Assembly: GCA_905182995.1 (NCBI GenBank)
Contig: CAJJDP010000170.1
Location: 76,005-130,078 of the forward strand
Direction: 5' to 3'
Length of the DNA: 54,074 nt
DNA from: Paramecium octaurelia
Lineage: Eukaryota > Ciliophora > Oligohymenophorea > Peniculida > Parameciidae
The notes under the pieces are model-generated. The model was not told the origin of the DNA. It ran no database searches and saw only the letters and a list, made by a program, of their open reading frames with translations. Below, piece after piece: positions 11,396 to 25,139 of the stretch; positions within the stretch are counted from its first letter, which is position 1, and each line of letters begins with the position of its first letter. Position numbers and translations under genes: made by a program.

Positions 11396-14065
11396 CTTTC
11401 TATTTGAAAGAAGAAAATGAGAATCGAATTAAATGATCTTAAATCAAAAAGTCTTAGCATAAATTTTATATAATTATACTTTATCATTAATTGTGAAAAT
11501 CTGTAAAAGATCAAATAAATTGTTGGTATGGAAACTGCACTCCAATATTTTAAGAAAGTTTCGATATTTATACAAATATAATGAACAAAAACTAGGTATT
11601 TCCTCTATAAATTCTAATATTACTTAAAAATGAGTTAAATCTGTAGGTTTATGCTTAGCTTTCTCTATTATTACTCTAGAAAGACTATGCTAATAACTTG
11701 AGAACATAAATATTTAAATCTTTTAGATCTCAAATAATCTTTCCAATCAATTTTAAATAAAAGTAATGAGTTAATTTAGACTAATCAAAATAATCATTTC
11801 ACTTAATTGTGCATCCTAAAATATAAATGCATGAATTATGCTTCCAAATAATATTCTAGAGCTATTTATGATTTTCATAAAATCATTATTTTTTCATGTT
11901 CCAATATAATTTGGGAACTATTATCAAAAGAAGGAGCATGTGCATTTCATCGAAGAGGGTCAATAAATATAGTATTTTAACAATTTAAAATAACTATGAC
12001 TTTTTCTTAAATGCTGGATATCTTCTAAGTATTTTGTGAATAAATTTAATTGCTCTTCCATTTTACTAAATGCCATTCTTTGGGTAAAAACCAATCAAGA
12101 AATATATATTTTAAAAGGATGAATTAACTATAAATAAATTATTATTTAAAACATTGTTTAATAATTATACAGAGGTATATGGTAACAATATGAGTTCCTT
12201 TGGTTAAAGTATCAGTTTCCTTCTATAATTTAACTTTGCACCTCAGCGTGACTGTGCCAATTCATAACAATATCTAATATTTATTTAATTTTTATTGTCG
12301 AATCACTAGCAGCAGTTTTGCTTTTTATGTGGTTTATGGAAATTAATTTTTAATTCTTTTTTATAATTTAATTATCTATATTCAAGCTATATAAAAGTAT
12401 TGTTTCTCAGTAACCAATAATTCTATCTAAATTTTAGAGAAGGATTTTGATAATATTGAAAAATTCTCTTAAACTTGAAAACTCTGGATAGGTTCAGCAT
12501 CATATATAATTTTTAATTATAAATAAAATATTGAGACTAACCAATGTATTTTATAATCCATATTACTTAACTATTCTTATCATAATTTTAGTTAAACATA
12601 AAATTGAAAATCAGTTTATACAATCTGCATACAATTTTATTATTTATGATAGATTAGAAGTGTAGCAAAAAGTTATGAATTCCTCTGTTGAATATAGTAC
12701 TAAAAATGAAAGAGTAATATTTAATTCTTCACCACCTTGAGGTTATTTATAATTCACAATTAATTAATTGTAATAGTATTATTTGTTGGGTAATTTCCTA
12801 ATACATTTTTGGTATTCTAAAATCACAAGTTTTTTAATGAAGCAGCTTCCAATATTGTTATGAATTTGAAAGCGTTTATTAAAGTGATTCAAACCGAATG
12901 CTATTTTTATGTAAAGTATTTGTTATGAGCTGTTTTAGGATCGATTTATTGCAATATTTCTAAAAATTACCTATTTTCATAATTTATTTATAATTTAAAA
13001 TTTTTGGAAAATCAATATATTAAGGCTGTTATTTTTATTTATTTGTTTCATGATTGACAATCTATATTTTAGTTTTGACTGAATTAAAATCAATTATCAA
13101 GAATAAAAATATACTTGTCGCTTTACCAACTACATCATCAACACTTGTAGGGTCTCACTTTTTTATCAGCCAAGATCATATTATTGATATTTTAGGTTGG
13201 AAGGGTTTTAAAAAAAACCAAACCCGTAATATAAAATAAATTAAGAAGTAATAACTTTAAATGATTATTGAATATATATGTGAATTATAATTCAAAACAC
13301 AATCTTCCAGATAAAAATTGCAAGACCACTAACAAAAATTGTCTTTATTATTGGTGTGAAATGTTATCCTGATGATTAGAAATTCGAAAATAAACTTCCT
13401 TTGGGGATATTTCCATAACTAGACTAAAAATTGGACGCATAACTATTTTTTCTTGGACCTTTTGAAGAGAAACCTAAACAATTTAAAGCGACATAGAAAA
13501 ATAAACATAGCCCTCCTGTCCAAACTGCTACCTTAAAATTAATTGTAGGCATTTCTTGTCCTATATTCATTACACTTCTTTTGAGTAATATTTAATAAAT
13601 AATTTATTTAAAAGTCACCTTGAATTCAATTCTTTATACAGTATGGTTTTTATAATAGTAAAAATAATAGTCTAATCAATTACAATATCCACATCATCTA
13701 AAGAAAAAATTTATTTAAACGACTTTTTGCCTTGAAATATGGCAGTTCATGCTATATAATGATAAAATTATTTGTTTATTATCTACTTATTGCTATATTT
13801 CTACCTCTTCCTACAAATGCATCAACTAGATTATATGGCTATTTAAAATATAAGAATATATACTTTCATGATTCTCACATTATTCTCAAAACTTACATAT
13901 TAGTTTATATCGATTTTCAATCCTAAAGTTCTTGAAGAAATAATACTAGAATTTTGAATGATTACTACTTGACTTTAGAAATAAAATTAGAGATGATGTT
14001 ATTTTAAATAATAAGCTTGAAATTTATAGACTAAAATTATTTAAACTTTTTTGTTTTTCAAAATT
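11396..14065. other. Gene-poor AT-rich stretch
   Basis: No supportable gene. A few short frames exist (for example 13054-13239 and 13732-13926 plus strand), but they lack position-1 G bias, conserved motifs or frame-restoring introns. Confidence 0.4.
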
Positions 14066-14236
14066 ATGAACTATTTTTTAGCATTTATGTGGGGAGATTT
14101 TCTAGAAGATTATTTCAAGGATTAGGTCAATGTAATTATCTAAAATGAAGTATAGGCTCTAATTGTTGAGTATAATACAGTTTTTGAGGCGTGTATGTAA
14201 TTAAGCTTTTTAACAAATTTTACTTTTCTAATATGA
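14066..14236 (+). CDS. Possible short coding exon, unrecognised
   Basis: ATG 14066 opens 56 codons to TGA 14234-14236. The first 45 codons are unusually G-rich at position 1 (WGDFLEDYFKDQVNVI, IVEYNTVFEAC), unlike flanking DNA; the last dozen are not, suggesting that the true exon ends earlier at a GT site such as 14200. It may be the first exon of a gene whose remainder I could not follow. Confidence 0.3.
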
Positions 14237-15311
14237 TAAAATGTAATTTGTCAATCATTAATAATTTTTTCATTCTTAGGCTTTTTCTTAAATTAAATAA
14301 CTTTGATATAACACCGCATTCATTATGCCAAAAGGATTAAATAAATATTGAATAGCGAAGATATAAATTCATAGTATGCATTACTTTTACAAAACATATA
14401 GGCAATCTCTTTAATATTGCAATCATTTCTTCATCTGTTGTTGTAAGAAAATCAACATAGATCAAACTATTTGATTTTGATAGTTATGTATAAGAACCAA
14501 AACTCATGTTTACCTTAATTCGAAATATCTTGAATGGTTCCTAAAAGTATAGTGCTCAAAATTTATTAAAATAAAATAAGATAGTCTCTTCTGAGAATAT
14601 ATGTAAATGATTTGAGAACATCAAATCATAAGTCGCATAGTTAATTAACAATATCCTTTGTGCTTTTTATATTGAAAACCTGGTTTTTCGAATTGAATTG
14701 CTTTTTAACTAAATGGAGGAGAATGAGTTATTATGGTTAAAAACAGCAATTTCATGAGGGAAGGATAAATCATCACTATGAATGTAACCTTTGTAAAGTT
14801 CAAACGGCATGCAACTCTTTGAGATTTAAACTTTACAACGATAATTTTAACTTTAAGGAAAAAACTTATAGAAACGCCTTTTAAGGCTTAGATTAAGAGG
14901 GGATTAAAAGGAAAATGATATTCGTGACAAAATACAAATTTTTTCAGTATTAGTAATAAAAATATATTAATTATGGATGTTATACTTTCACATAAACTCT
15001 TGACTCTGTTAGCGACAAATTAACTTACGTGTAAACATATGATGTTTGAACTTTAATTTTTTCTTTAGTTATAACCGATATTTAAGAATAATAGTGTACC
15101 TTCCTCGTTATATATAATTGTCACTATTTACTCTTTTGTAAGTGTGACTAACGATGCATTTAATTATGTGGATCTCAAAATATATTTATATTCAATATGA
15201 AATAATGCTGACTTTTTCTAATAGCAATACTAAGTCGAATACTTTTGCTTAATTAAAAAAAAACAGAATAAATTCAACTATTATATATTAATAAATAATT
15301 TAGAAGTTCAA
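14237..15311. other. Spacer, nothing seen
   Basis: AT-rich sequence without a supportable gene, RNA or repeat. Confidence 0.35.
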
Positions 15312-15602
15312 TCAAGTATTTTAATCCTTCAAATTAGGAAAATTTACTATAAAAATTTAATATGAAAGTATAAAAAGTGAGATAACAATTAATGTAACAA
15401 AGTACTTGGTTCTGATGCTGATGGGTAAGGTATTTATGATGAATAGGAATAATGAAAATATGCCGAATATATACAATAAAATTTCATTTGATGGGGGCAG
15501 GAAATGGTTTTCCACCTCATTTTTCGACGAATCTGAGAGCACTCTATACTTTCTATGTTCATGATTAACTTTTAAATCCTATGAAGAAGATAAATTACTC
15601 AT
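15312..15602 (-). CDS. Small two-helix membrane protein
   Basis: A single minus-strand frame from ATG 15602-15600 to TGA 15314-15312 encodes 96 aa. The first half is polar and charged (HEHRKYRVLSDSSKNEVENH). Two hydrophobic stretches follow (ILLYIFGIFSLFLFIINTL, then a second one containing FVTLIVISLFILSY), separated by a short loop with Arg and Lys, which suggests a hairpin membrane protein. Codon-position bias supports the polar half. No family recognised; it could also be the last exon of a longer gene. Confidence 0.5.
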
Positions 15603-15825
15603 TCTTTTTGTTTTCCTTGAAGTGAGGAGAACATAACAATGGTTTGGTCTGGAAGTTGAGTGGGAAGCCTTGATTATGAGATCGTTGTTAATGGAAACTT
15701 AATCCAGGCTTCGAATCCATCTTAACCTATAATGTTAATATTGGCATCTTACTTTTTATTTTATAAAAATTCTTTGCTTAAAGGGTGTATAATTTAACTT
15801 ATATTGCTATTATTAAACGAGATGG

Positions 15826-16392
15826 ATGCAGTTGAAAGATTTAGAATTGACACAAAATAGGTAAATATAAAACGATGCTCAAAAGATTGCAGGATAATAA
15901 ATAGCCAAATTTATTACTGTCAAATAATAGTTCATAAAGTGTCTTAAATAACATAAACTTGATGATAAAGATGGAGATATAACAAAAGTTGTTTTTCAAT
16001 AATAGATCAATTATGGCATTATAAATTTAGAAGGAGATATTACAAAAAGAAGAATTAATTTATGGACTAGAAAATTGTTCATCTCAGAATAAGTGACTGC
16101 ATTTCCAGTAATTGGTTATGGATTATTAGTTAAAAGATCAGGGACAAGCATGATTGGTCCATGTAAATTTGAAATTATATCTCTGGTTAGGATGCAAAAT
16201 TTTTAGATTCAGTTTCCTTAATCTAGAATTCTTAACATAAATTAAAGGTTTTAGTCGGTAATGGTTAAGAGAGATAGTAAATTGTTTAGGTATATATATA
16301 GATTTCAATTTTTCATATACTTCCTTTTTCATAAAAAAGAATAAGGATATTAAGCCATTCTTCAGATCTTTATTATTTTCACACAGCAATGA
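15826..16392 (+). CDS. Unrecognised protein, 3' half doubtful
   Basis: ATG 15826 opens 189 codons to TGA 16390-16392 without an intron. Roughly the first 110 codons carry strong G at position 1 and read as a compact soluble protein (QHKLDDKDGDITKVVF, LEGDITKRRINLW, PVIGYGLLVKRSGTSMIGP). After about 16165 the bias disappears, so the gene may be truncated there or continue in another frame through an intron I could not find. A 100-codon minus-strand standard-code ORF at 16138-16440 is a shadow. No family recognised. Confidence 0.45.
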
Positions 16393-16629
16393 TCTATTTA
16401 TTGTGCCTAATGCAGATGTGTTTTTGAATATTCCTATCATCTAACACACTAGGTTATTAAATTAATTAAACAAAGTCTGAATGTACTCAATTGATGAAAT
16501 TTAATTAATGAATCTTATGCTGATAAGAATATGAATTTCAGAAAATTTAATAGCACCCAATCTAAACATTTGTTGATTTTAAAAAGAATTTCAAGACTTT
16601 TTGTTCTGTTCAATCAAAAACTATGCTCA
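16393..16629. other. Spacer before the duplicated block
   Basis: AT-rich; one short plus-strand frame beginning MNFRKFNSTQSKH near 16530 looks mildly coding but changes frame within the duplicated block. No firm gene. Confidence 0.3.
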
Positions 16630-17502
16630 CTCTTTCAGTCAATAAGGATCAATTATAATAGGAATAAATAAAAATATTCTCAATAGATTTGTGATTGAGA
16701 TTATAGGGAGACTTAAAGATCTCATCAAATTCTTTTACAATTAATAAAAAGAGCCTTAAAAATTAACAATTGAGTCAGAAAAAATGAATGCATTTGATTA
16801 CCAAAAACTAAAAGAATCAATTTTCAGAATTTTTAAAATATATTTAAGTCATTGGTACAATTTCAATTAATGTTCCTTGTTTTAAATCTAAGAAATAAAA
16901 CAATAGTGTATTTTTAGGAATTAATGTCAAATATATTAAATGCTAAAACGCTTTTGTTACATATATCTAATTATGTATAAAATTAAAACCTTTTTAATCT
17001 AAAATTTACCAGTTCTTAATAATTCATCACCTATGTCATACTGAAAATAAATAACCTAAATTCAAAAATAATTAGATCAATATGGCATTATAATAAACTA
17101 AAAAATGTTTAAATCTAGAAGATTATTTGAATTATTAATCGCTATTATTCTGATTTTATAGTTTATAAGTGTGAAAATGTCAATTAATCAATTATCAATG
17201 TTTATTATTCTAATTAGTTAGTTTAATAAATTTTAAATGAAAATATTACTTTATTCAATTAGTATCACTTTTGAAAATGAAAATAATCGAATTCATAGAT
17301 ATGATTGTTCTGATAAATATCATAATAAATTCTAGGGATATCTGAACTATAAGAAGATGAAAACTTACTATCATAGGTGGTGTTGTTGAAACATAATCCT
17401 AATTAGCTTTGAAATTTATAATAATGAATTCCTAGCCAAATTAAGAGGAGTGAAAAAACTGAATTTTGTTTAAAAAGATTATGATAAAATAATCAAAAAA
17501 AA
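16630..17502 (+). repeat. 873-bp direct duplicate, left arm
   Basis: This block recurs at 17901-18773, apparently base for base, with an offset of 1271. It ends exactly where the undetermined bases begin. The plus strand includes a 150-codon TGA-free frame (with DYQKLKESIFRIF), not clearly coding. Confidence 0.9.
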
Positions 17503-17900
17503 NNNNNNNNNNNNNNNNNNNNNNNNNNNNNNNNNNNNNNNNNNNNNNNNNNNNNNNNNNNNNNNNNNNNNNNNNNNNNNNNNNNNNNNNNNNNNNNNNN
17601 NNNNNNNNNNNNNNNNNNNNNNNNNNNNNNNNNNNNNNNNNNNNNNNNNNNNNNNNNNNNNNNNNNNNNNNNNNNNNNNNNNNNNNNNNNNNNNNNNNNN
17701 NNNNNNNNNNNNNNNNNNNNNNNNNNNNNNNNNNNNNNNNNNNNNNNNNNNNNNNNNNNNNNNNNNNNNNNNNNNNNNNNNNNNNNNNNNNNNNNNNNNN
17801 NNNNNNNNNNNNNNNNNNNNNNNNNNNNNNNNNNNNNNNNNNNNNNNNNNNNNNNNNNNNNNNNNNNNNNNNNNNNNNNNNNNNNNNNNNNNNNNNNNNN
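17503..17900. other. Assembly gap (398 undetermined bases)
   Basis: Run of N between two identical blocks. The minus-strand 'ORF' spanning it is an artefact of unknown codons. Confidence 0.99.
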
Positions 17901-18773
17901 CTCTTTCAGTCAATAAGGATCAATTATAATAGGAATAAATAAAAATATTCTCAATAGATTTGTGATTGAGATTATAGGGAGACTTAAAGATCTCATCAAA
18001 TTCTTTTACAATTAATAAAAAGAGCCTTAAAAATTAACAATTGAGTCAGAAAAAATGAATGCATTTGATTACCAAAAACTAAAAGAATCAATTTTCAGAA
18101 TTTTTAAAATATATTTAAGTCATTGGTACAATTTCAATTAATGTTCCTTGTTTTAAATCTAAGAAATAAAACAATAGTGTATTTTTAGGAATTAATGTCA
18201 AATATATTAAATGCTAAAACGCTTTTGTTACATATATCTAATTATGTATAAAATTAAAACCTTTTTAATCTAAAATTTACCAGTTCTTAATAATTCATCA
18301 CCTATGTCATACTGAAAATAAATAACCTAAATTCAAAAATAATTAGATCAATATGGCATTATAATAAACTAAAAAATGTTTAAATCTAGAAGATTATTTG
18401 AATTATTAATCGCTATTATTCTGATTTTATAGTTTATAAGTGTGAAAATGTCAATTAATCAATTATCAATGTTTATTATTCTAATTAGTTAGTTTAATAA
18501 ATTTTAAATGAAAATATTACTTTATTCAATTAGTATCACTTTTGAAAATGAAAATAATCGAATTCATAGATATGATTGTTCTGATAAATATCATAATAAA
18601 TTCTAGGGATATCTGAACTATAAGAAGATGAAAACTTACTATCATAGGTGGTGTTGTTGAAACATAATCCTAATTAGCTTTGAAATTTATAATAATGAAT
18701 TCCTAGCCAAATTAAGAGGAGTGAAAAAACTGAATTTTGTTTAAAAAGATTATGATAAAATAATCAAAAAAAA
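17901..18773 (+). repeat. 873-bp direct duplicate, right arm
   Basis: Apparently identical copy of 16630-17502. Because the gap sits exactly between two identical ends, the simplest reading is one genomic segment represented twice by contigs that were scaffolded instead of merged. Confidence 0.9.
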
Positions 18774-19358
18774 ATGTACTTGCTATGTTGATAATTAATC
18801 ATCACAAGCCTATATATAGATGTTGATAAAGAATTTCATTTAGAATATATTGAAAAGTCAAAGTTATGACTAGAATAGATTAAAATAGAAATTCTGTAAA
18901 TAGTTTTAGTTGATATTAACTTTTTTATGAAAAATTGCCTTAAAACAATATAAAGTCAAGAAGGAATCATTGAAAAAATAGGCTCTCAAAGCTATTTCTT
19001 ACTATTAATGAATTAATTACCTAATTCAAAAATACCTAATTATTAAATTACGCCAAATTTTATTCTCTTTGTTTGAAATGAAATTAGTTTTAACCAAAAA
19101 TAAAGTGTATATTTTTTTTTGTTCAAGTTAATCAAATTTCAATTTTATTGCCAATATTAAATCAATGATTGAAATAACCGGAAATGCAATATATTTAAAT
19201 TCTTCTTTATCATAATTTTAGGGAATATGTTTTTATTAAAGGTGACCAGATTATTAATGTCTTTTGCTTATTGGAATAATTGCATTCGAATTCTACCAGA
19301 AAAATAAAAGAACTATATCTTTCATTTTTAATTTATTAATTTTATTTCAAAATCTTAA
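18774..19358. other. Spacer, nothing firm
   Basis: AT-rich, no supportable gene. It separates the duplicate block from the stop codon of the minus-strand SPRY paralog. Confidence 0.35.
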
Positions 19359-22015
19359 TCAAAAAAGATTAATTTCCAATATTTTTACTTTGGAACTATG
19401 AAGACACACGCAAGGATATAATTCTTATGATATGGATGTATCTAAATCCAACTAAGGAGTATAACTTTATTCTTACAACTGTTGTTTGTTCTTCTGTTAT
19501 TTTAGTCCATTTAATGTATTTTTATTCAACACTTACTTCCATTATTATCCTATCATTAGTAGTGAAGCCAAATTTTGACGACACTGTATTATTTATTTAT
19601 TATGATGAGAACAAGTGTATCTATCACTGCTTATTAGATACTAACTAATTTTATATATTAACTTCATACCCTCCATTTCCATAACCAGAATAAGAATTTT
19701 TTTGTATAAAATCCCTAAATCCAATTCCAACAAAGGCATAAGATCCTATTTTAAGCATTTAGAATGTAATTGATATTTTTCCAGTCTTTGGGATAGCATA
19801 TTCGCAAAGACAACTATAATAACCACCATTACATTCAACAACTTTTCCACCTTCACTTACTTAGCAACTATTATGCTTATAAATATTTGAAAACAATAAT
19901 GGTTTGAGATATTAAATCTATGAATAATTATAACTATAAACTACTTGATCAAACTGACTTTTAATTATTTATAGTTCTGATTCCTTTTGATTTATTTTTG
20001 TATTTAATTCTAAAATTTCACTGTTCTCTATTCATATCTACTTAACTATTTACTTATATTTTCTAAATTCTTGATAACGTTTAGTTTTTCCTCCTCATTT
20101 AACTTTTTAAGATTAGTTATTTCTTCGCTTTTTTAATTTAATAAAGTTAGATTTTCTTTTTCATTTTATTAGAATTTTGCATTTATCTCATTGATTTGAT
20201 GTTAATCTAAAAATTAAGTTTTCAAGTACTTTTCTCGGTTAATTTTATAATTGCGTCGTGATGTTCTTATTATTTTTAATCTAATTACATCAGGAGGCTT
20301 TTTTCTATATTTTATTGATATGAAATTACTTTCATCGTCTAAAATTTAATTCAGATCAGTTAGTTTGATTAAATCTGACTCAAATTTCTCAATGTTACAA
20401 TATTTCTTCATTTATTTACTCTTATTATTTAGATTGTTAGTATAATCATTCAAAATATTTAATAAATTTTCATATGAAGGGTTCATTAATTCTGATTTAT
20501 TTGCATGGTCTTTAGTAAAATTTTAAATTTTTTAATTAATCTAGTCTATTTTACAAGTATGCTATTAATATAGAATTACAGTCTAATCAAATAGATTCAA
20601 TTAGCATTAATAATTTTTAGCCTAATCTATCAGCTCCTAAATATCATTGATAATTTCTATGGAGCCTTGTTTATTTTCTTCCTTTTTTTAAGCGCAATTT
20701 GAAAATTATTAAATGGATTCCTATAACTCTAATATTAAATTTCTTTCAACTAATAAAGATTTATAAATTAGTACTTGATATTTCTTTGAGAATGTCTATT
20801 GAATGTTGTACATCCTATTGATAGTACTTTTTCAATGATTCTAAATGATTTTCAATTTCTTTTTTAAATATTGAATCTTTATTTTTTAAGCTTGTTATTG
20901 TTTAACTTTGTATCACCTTCTATTTTTCTATTAATTATTGTAAGTCTTTAAACAATTATTCATCTTCTAAAGCTTAAATTTTAACTCTCCTTATATATTT
21001 GGTATATTTGCTTCTATCAATAGGTTAGAATTATTCGGCAATTAATTTATCACATATTTCATTTAGTTTTTAATTGTAACTTTTTCTCATATAAGTAATT
21101 TAATTGAATAACTCTTTCTTTTTATTTGTGCTTTCTTGTTCATACTGTGATAACATCTTTTCAGATTCTGAATTGTAAGCTCTCCATTATTTATTAATAG
21201 TTTCAATTGTAGAATATTTAGTTTATGGATTCTCAGCTATGCAATCAACGCAAACAAACCGATCCTCAATTTTTTTATTTTAAGAGTCCATATCAATCAT
21301 TATAATTTCTTTTTTGTGGTTGGTACATATCCTATTTAAGTGTGGTGTTTTCTATTAATAATTATTTCTCTTACTGATTCATTTGTTGCTGATACTAATG
21401 GTGGCAACTCAAGAGTATTATTTTCCATTATATCCTAGATTGTTTATTTTGTTTTCTTGAAAGTATCTAAAGTTTAAAAATATTCGGCGTTATTAAAGAG
21501 TAACTCAAATTGTCTTGTGATTTCATCTATAAAATTATTATCTTGAACTAACTTAGCCGATTTTGATTGACCTCCTTAAAAATATAATTCTGATAATTAT
21601 GTTATATCTTCAAAGTAATTCAATTACAATTAACATTCATTCAATTCTTATTTTTCTTTTTAAATTGGATATATATATTATTATATTTATTTGTATATTT
21701 TTTCTAAAGAGTCATCAATAAATCTTTTAAAGTCCATTATTTGTTCCAATATATTCTTATAATAACTAAGCCTTGATTAGTTCTCTTTATTCTTAATTTC
21801 TAGTTATTAATTCTTTATTTTTAGGATTCTTTCTTTGGATTGTTCAATAGTTGTTATTTATTATTATTTAATTTATCCACTAAACATTTGCCACAAAAGA
21901 ATTAAATCTACGATTTATCTGACATATCCAAATCAACGGCAATAAATTCCAAATTGTGAGTCCTACAAATTGTTTCTTATGAATCTTCAGTTTATTTTAA
22001 TGATAGTATATTCAT
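19359..22015 (-). CDS. Zinc-module/coiled-coil/SPRY paralog with apparent frameshifts (copy E)
   Basis: Runs from ATG 22015-22013 to TGA 19361-19359 with the same layout as 5485-8178: first CxxH...CxxC (CRTH, CGKC), second (CTNH, CVDC), coiled coils, SPRY (VGIGFRDF, TTNDRIIMEVSVE, LYPCVCLH). Introns: 21352-21374, 20750-20774, 20305-20329, 20207-20229, 20010-20041, 19645-19669 and 19452-19476, several at the same codons as in the plus-strand gene. Two frame problems remain: near 21855, before the TTIEQSKER motif, and near 19595, after SHHNKQ. Each is cured by one extra A, so either two recent frameshifts have inactivated it or the consensus lost an A twice. It is divergent from the 1-8 kb copies, so an older duplicate. 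Confidence 0.75.
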
Positions 22016-22923
22016 TTTCTATTAATTGTATTAAATAATTAATAAATAATTCATATGAGATGTTTTAGAACTGATAAAGTTTATTTAATATGTTTTAAAA
22101 CTGACTATTTGGTAAAAAGAATCACAGTAATTGTTTAAAAACTATTTATTTATGCTAGCATAATGGTAGATTCACCTATATATATCTAAAATAACACTGA
22201 TAATTGATTAAAACATTTTTGGAAGAATAGATTTTACAATAGTTTCATGATAGGGATTATTATAAATGATATCAATATGATTTTTGATCATAATAAGTTT
22301 AAAACCTACAATATAGATAAACTAATGAGATATTAAGTATTGTTAACTTGAAAACAAAATGCCAGGTTTTGTATTTTAAGATTTTAACTCTAAAGTTTCA
22401 ATAAATTATCGTTTATTTAAATTCTTCAATTATCCAAAAAACTTCACAATTTTGATTCAAGTTTTTACCTACCTGTATTCATTTATTAATTTTCAAGGAC
22501 AACAATTTTTAACAATCTTCAATATTTACCCTAATTTATATTTTGAATTTTTAAAGCACTAACTTTATTTGGATCAAAAAAATTATTGTTTGATTACATC
22601 AAGAAGTATCATAAACTAATTACATTTATAAAATTGTTGATATTGAAGATTTTACGCATATTATTAGGGAAAATGTTTATTGATTTAAATTAATATCATA
22701 TTTATAATTCAAATTTATGGATTATCTAATTCTTTTTGAAATGATATGTAAACTCACAAATAAAGCAAAACAGCACTGTTAACTATTTGATTAAATCTTT
22801 AAATTTATTCTTAATTAAATTTCATTAATATTAATTAGCCTAATGAGACAATCAGATTTCTATCAGATTAATGAATTTGCTTTAAATCTAAAAATGTGAT
22901 TCATTCAAAATTATTAAAAATTA
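22016..22923. other. Divergent intergenic region between SPRY paralog and H2B
   Basis: Very AT-rich. It must hold the upstream regions of both diverging genes (minus-strand 22015 and plus-strand 22924), but I see no motif that I can support. No gene. Confidence 0.4.
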
Positions 22924-23337
22924 ATGGGATTCAGGAAGGTTGGAGCAAAAAAAACAGTTAAGGCTGCGAAAACAAAAAAAAACAATAATTAGAGAAAGGC
23001 GAAAAGATAAGAGTCTTATGCAGTATATATATACAACGTCTTGAAATAAGTTCACCCAGAATTAGAAATTTCTATTAAGGCTATGAATATCATGAATTAA
23101 TTCATCAATGATATTTTCCATAGAATTACAGTTGAAATCAGCAATTTAATCAGATTTAGAGATAAAAATAGAAAGACACTTAGACCAAGAGAAATTTAAA
23201 CTGTTGTAAAATTGTTGTTTCCAGGAGATTTGGCCCTTTTTGCAATTGCTAAAAGTGCCTAAGCACTCAAAAACAAAAATTCAATTATAAAATAATAATA
23301 AGCAGACGTTCTTTATTCATGTTAATTTCAAGAATGA
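22924..23337 (+). CDS. Histone H2B-like protein (divergent)
   Basis: ATG 22924 to TGA 23335-23337, 137 aa, no intron. A Lys/Arg-rich tail of about 30 residues leads into ESYAVYIYNVLKQVHPELEI, then ISIKAMNIMNQFINDIFHRI and REIQTVVKLLFPGDLA, the alpha1, alpha2 and alphaC regions of the H2B histone fold. H2B pairs with H2A in the nucleosome. Departures from canonical H2B: a changed and lengthened loop between alpha2 and alpha3 (RFRDKNRKT), LFAIAKSAQ in place of the usual KHAVSEGTKA, and a Gln-rich C-terminal extension of about 15 residues with a Cys. This suggests a variant or a gene under relaxed constraint rather than the bulk replication histone. Confidence 0.85.
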
Positions 23338-25139
23338 CAAATTAAATAATTTCATATTAAATTTAATTACATTACCAATTCGAGTTATTGTAATTGAAAT
23401 AAACACATTATTTCTTTATACATAATAATATAACTTCAAAAAACTCTTACTTTTATGAAACTCAGTAGATTGTTCGTAAAAATGAATAAGAATCACATAG
23501 AGATAATTTAGCAAGCAATGATTTTATCGAATCAATTAATATTTTTCTAAAATAGACATGAAATTTTGATTTATTGAATATACAATGTTGTTCTGAGCTT
23601 CATTATATCATCATTTTGCAAAAGGATATGTCCACTATTTATTTTTGCTATTTATCAAGAGATTATACTAATGCATCATATAAGCTTAAACTTTACTATT
23701 TTTAATATTAGTGGCTCCTTGGTATTTTGCTTGAGATCAAAATATCTAACGATAAGTATATTTAACTGAAATGAATTCATTTGACAGCTTATATCTGCCA
23801 ACATGCTATATTTATTGAAGTTGTTTGACAAAACTTTTAAGATTAGGAAATTATATAAATAAATCTAGTTGTAAACCACAAATCAAATAGAAGTTTTTTG
23901 TATAATCTAAGTCGAAGAATAAATTAAAATAAATTGAGAGAAGCCTCAACAAAGGCGAAAAATTTAATATTAAAATAAAATATTAAAATGAGTACTTAAA
24001 AAGCAATTTAAATTGGTAGCCATTCTAATTAGTGTTACCATTGTGATAATAAAATAGTGATTCTGTTTTTCTTATACAATCCTAATTGAAGATATTGAGT
24101 TAATTTACTAGTATTTATCTCTTCCTCATCTCATCTTTATGCAGTCGTTATTGCATAATTTTTCATTTTCCTGAATTGTTCTTCTACGAATTATTATATC
24201 AAGATGCACTAAACCCAAATTCTTATACTTGGAGTGCGCACAATCTTGTATATGTACTAAGTATTAAATTTAAAAGCCAAATGGTTGCTAGTATGTTTAA
24301 GTCCAAACTTTGTACAATTGATGTATCTATTTCAAACTACATGTATTATTAAAATAAAACATAGTTTACATCAACAAGTATTTGCAATTCTTCTTATGAT
24401 GAGTCTTAAAAATAAGGTACTCTGAATTATTTATGCAGAACAATTTACAAATGTTCTCACGTTCTACTACACGGCAAGCATATTCTTAGTATAATCCGTT
24501 TACAAGTATGTGTGTTTATTATTTATCAGCTAGTCTTATCACAAACATCTCAATTATACAAAATTAATAACCTTTCAATCATTAAGAAACTAAGTCTCTT
24601 AATTTACCATTTAATTGAAGATTGGTTTGACTTATCATTTTACTGTACTTCAATGCTTTCTTGCTTCTCTTCTCTTTATGTTCATTGCCTATCAACCGAT
24701 ATTTGTTATTTAATAGTTTTGACTCAAAGCAAAAATTACTTAATAACTTGCACTTAATTCTTGATTTTCTCTCAACTTAAAATTATAGCTTAACTCCTAC
24801 TATTATTATAAGATAAATGGAATGAAGTTTATTTGGAAATGCCCAGATAAATTTGAGCGTGGAGGATCATTAGGATCACCTTCCTCAATTTGTTCTTGTA
24901 TTTGCTATTCTGTCCTTTTAATGTTTGTCAATACAGCTTCGACACGAGGCTAGTGAGACTTTGTTGAAGAACTACTATGTCATCTCTTCTATTAATTTGA
25001 ACAATTTATATCTAATTAAATTTCACCTCAAATTTTTACATTTTCACAATAAAAACACTATAAAGTTTAAAACGATAGTTATACAATTATTTAATGTTGT
25101 AATTATGCATTAAAGAACAAATAATACCCTCTATACTAA
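23338..25139. other. Gene-poor stretch
   Basis: No supportable gene. Short frames at 24512-24757 and 24925-25113 lack codon bias or motifs. Confidence 0.35.

Noticed and set aside
16138..16440. Minus-strand 100-codon standard-code ORF
   Set aside because: Antisense shadow of the plus-strand frame at 15826-16392; standard code does not apply.
17479..17913. Minus-strand 144-codon ORF
   Set aside because: Almost entirely undetermined bases of the assembly gap.
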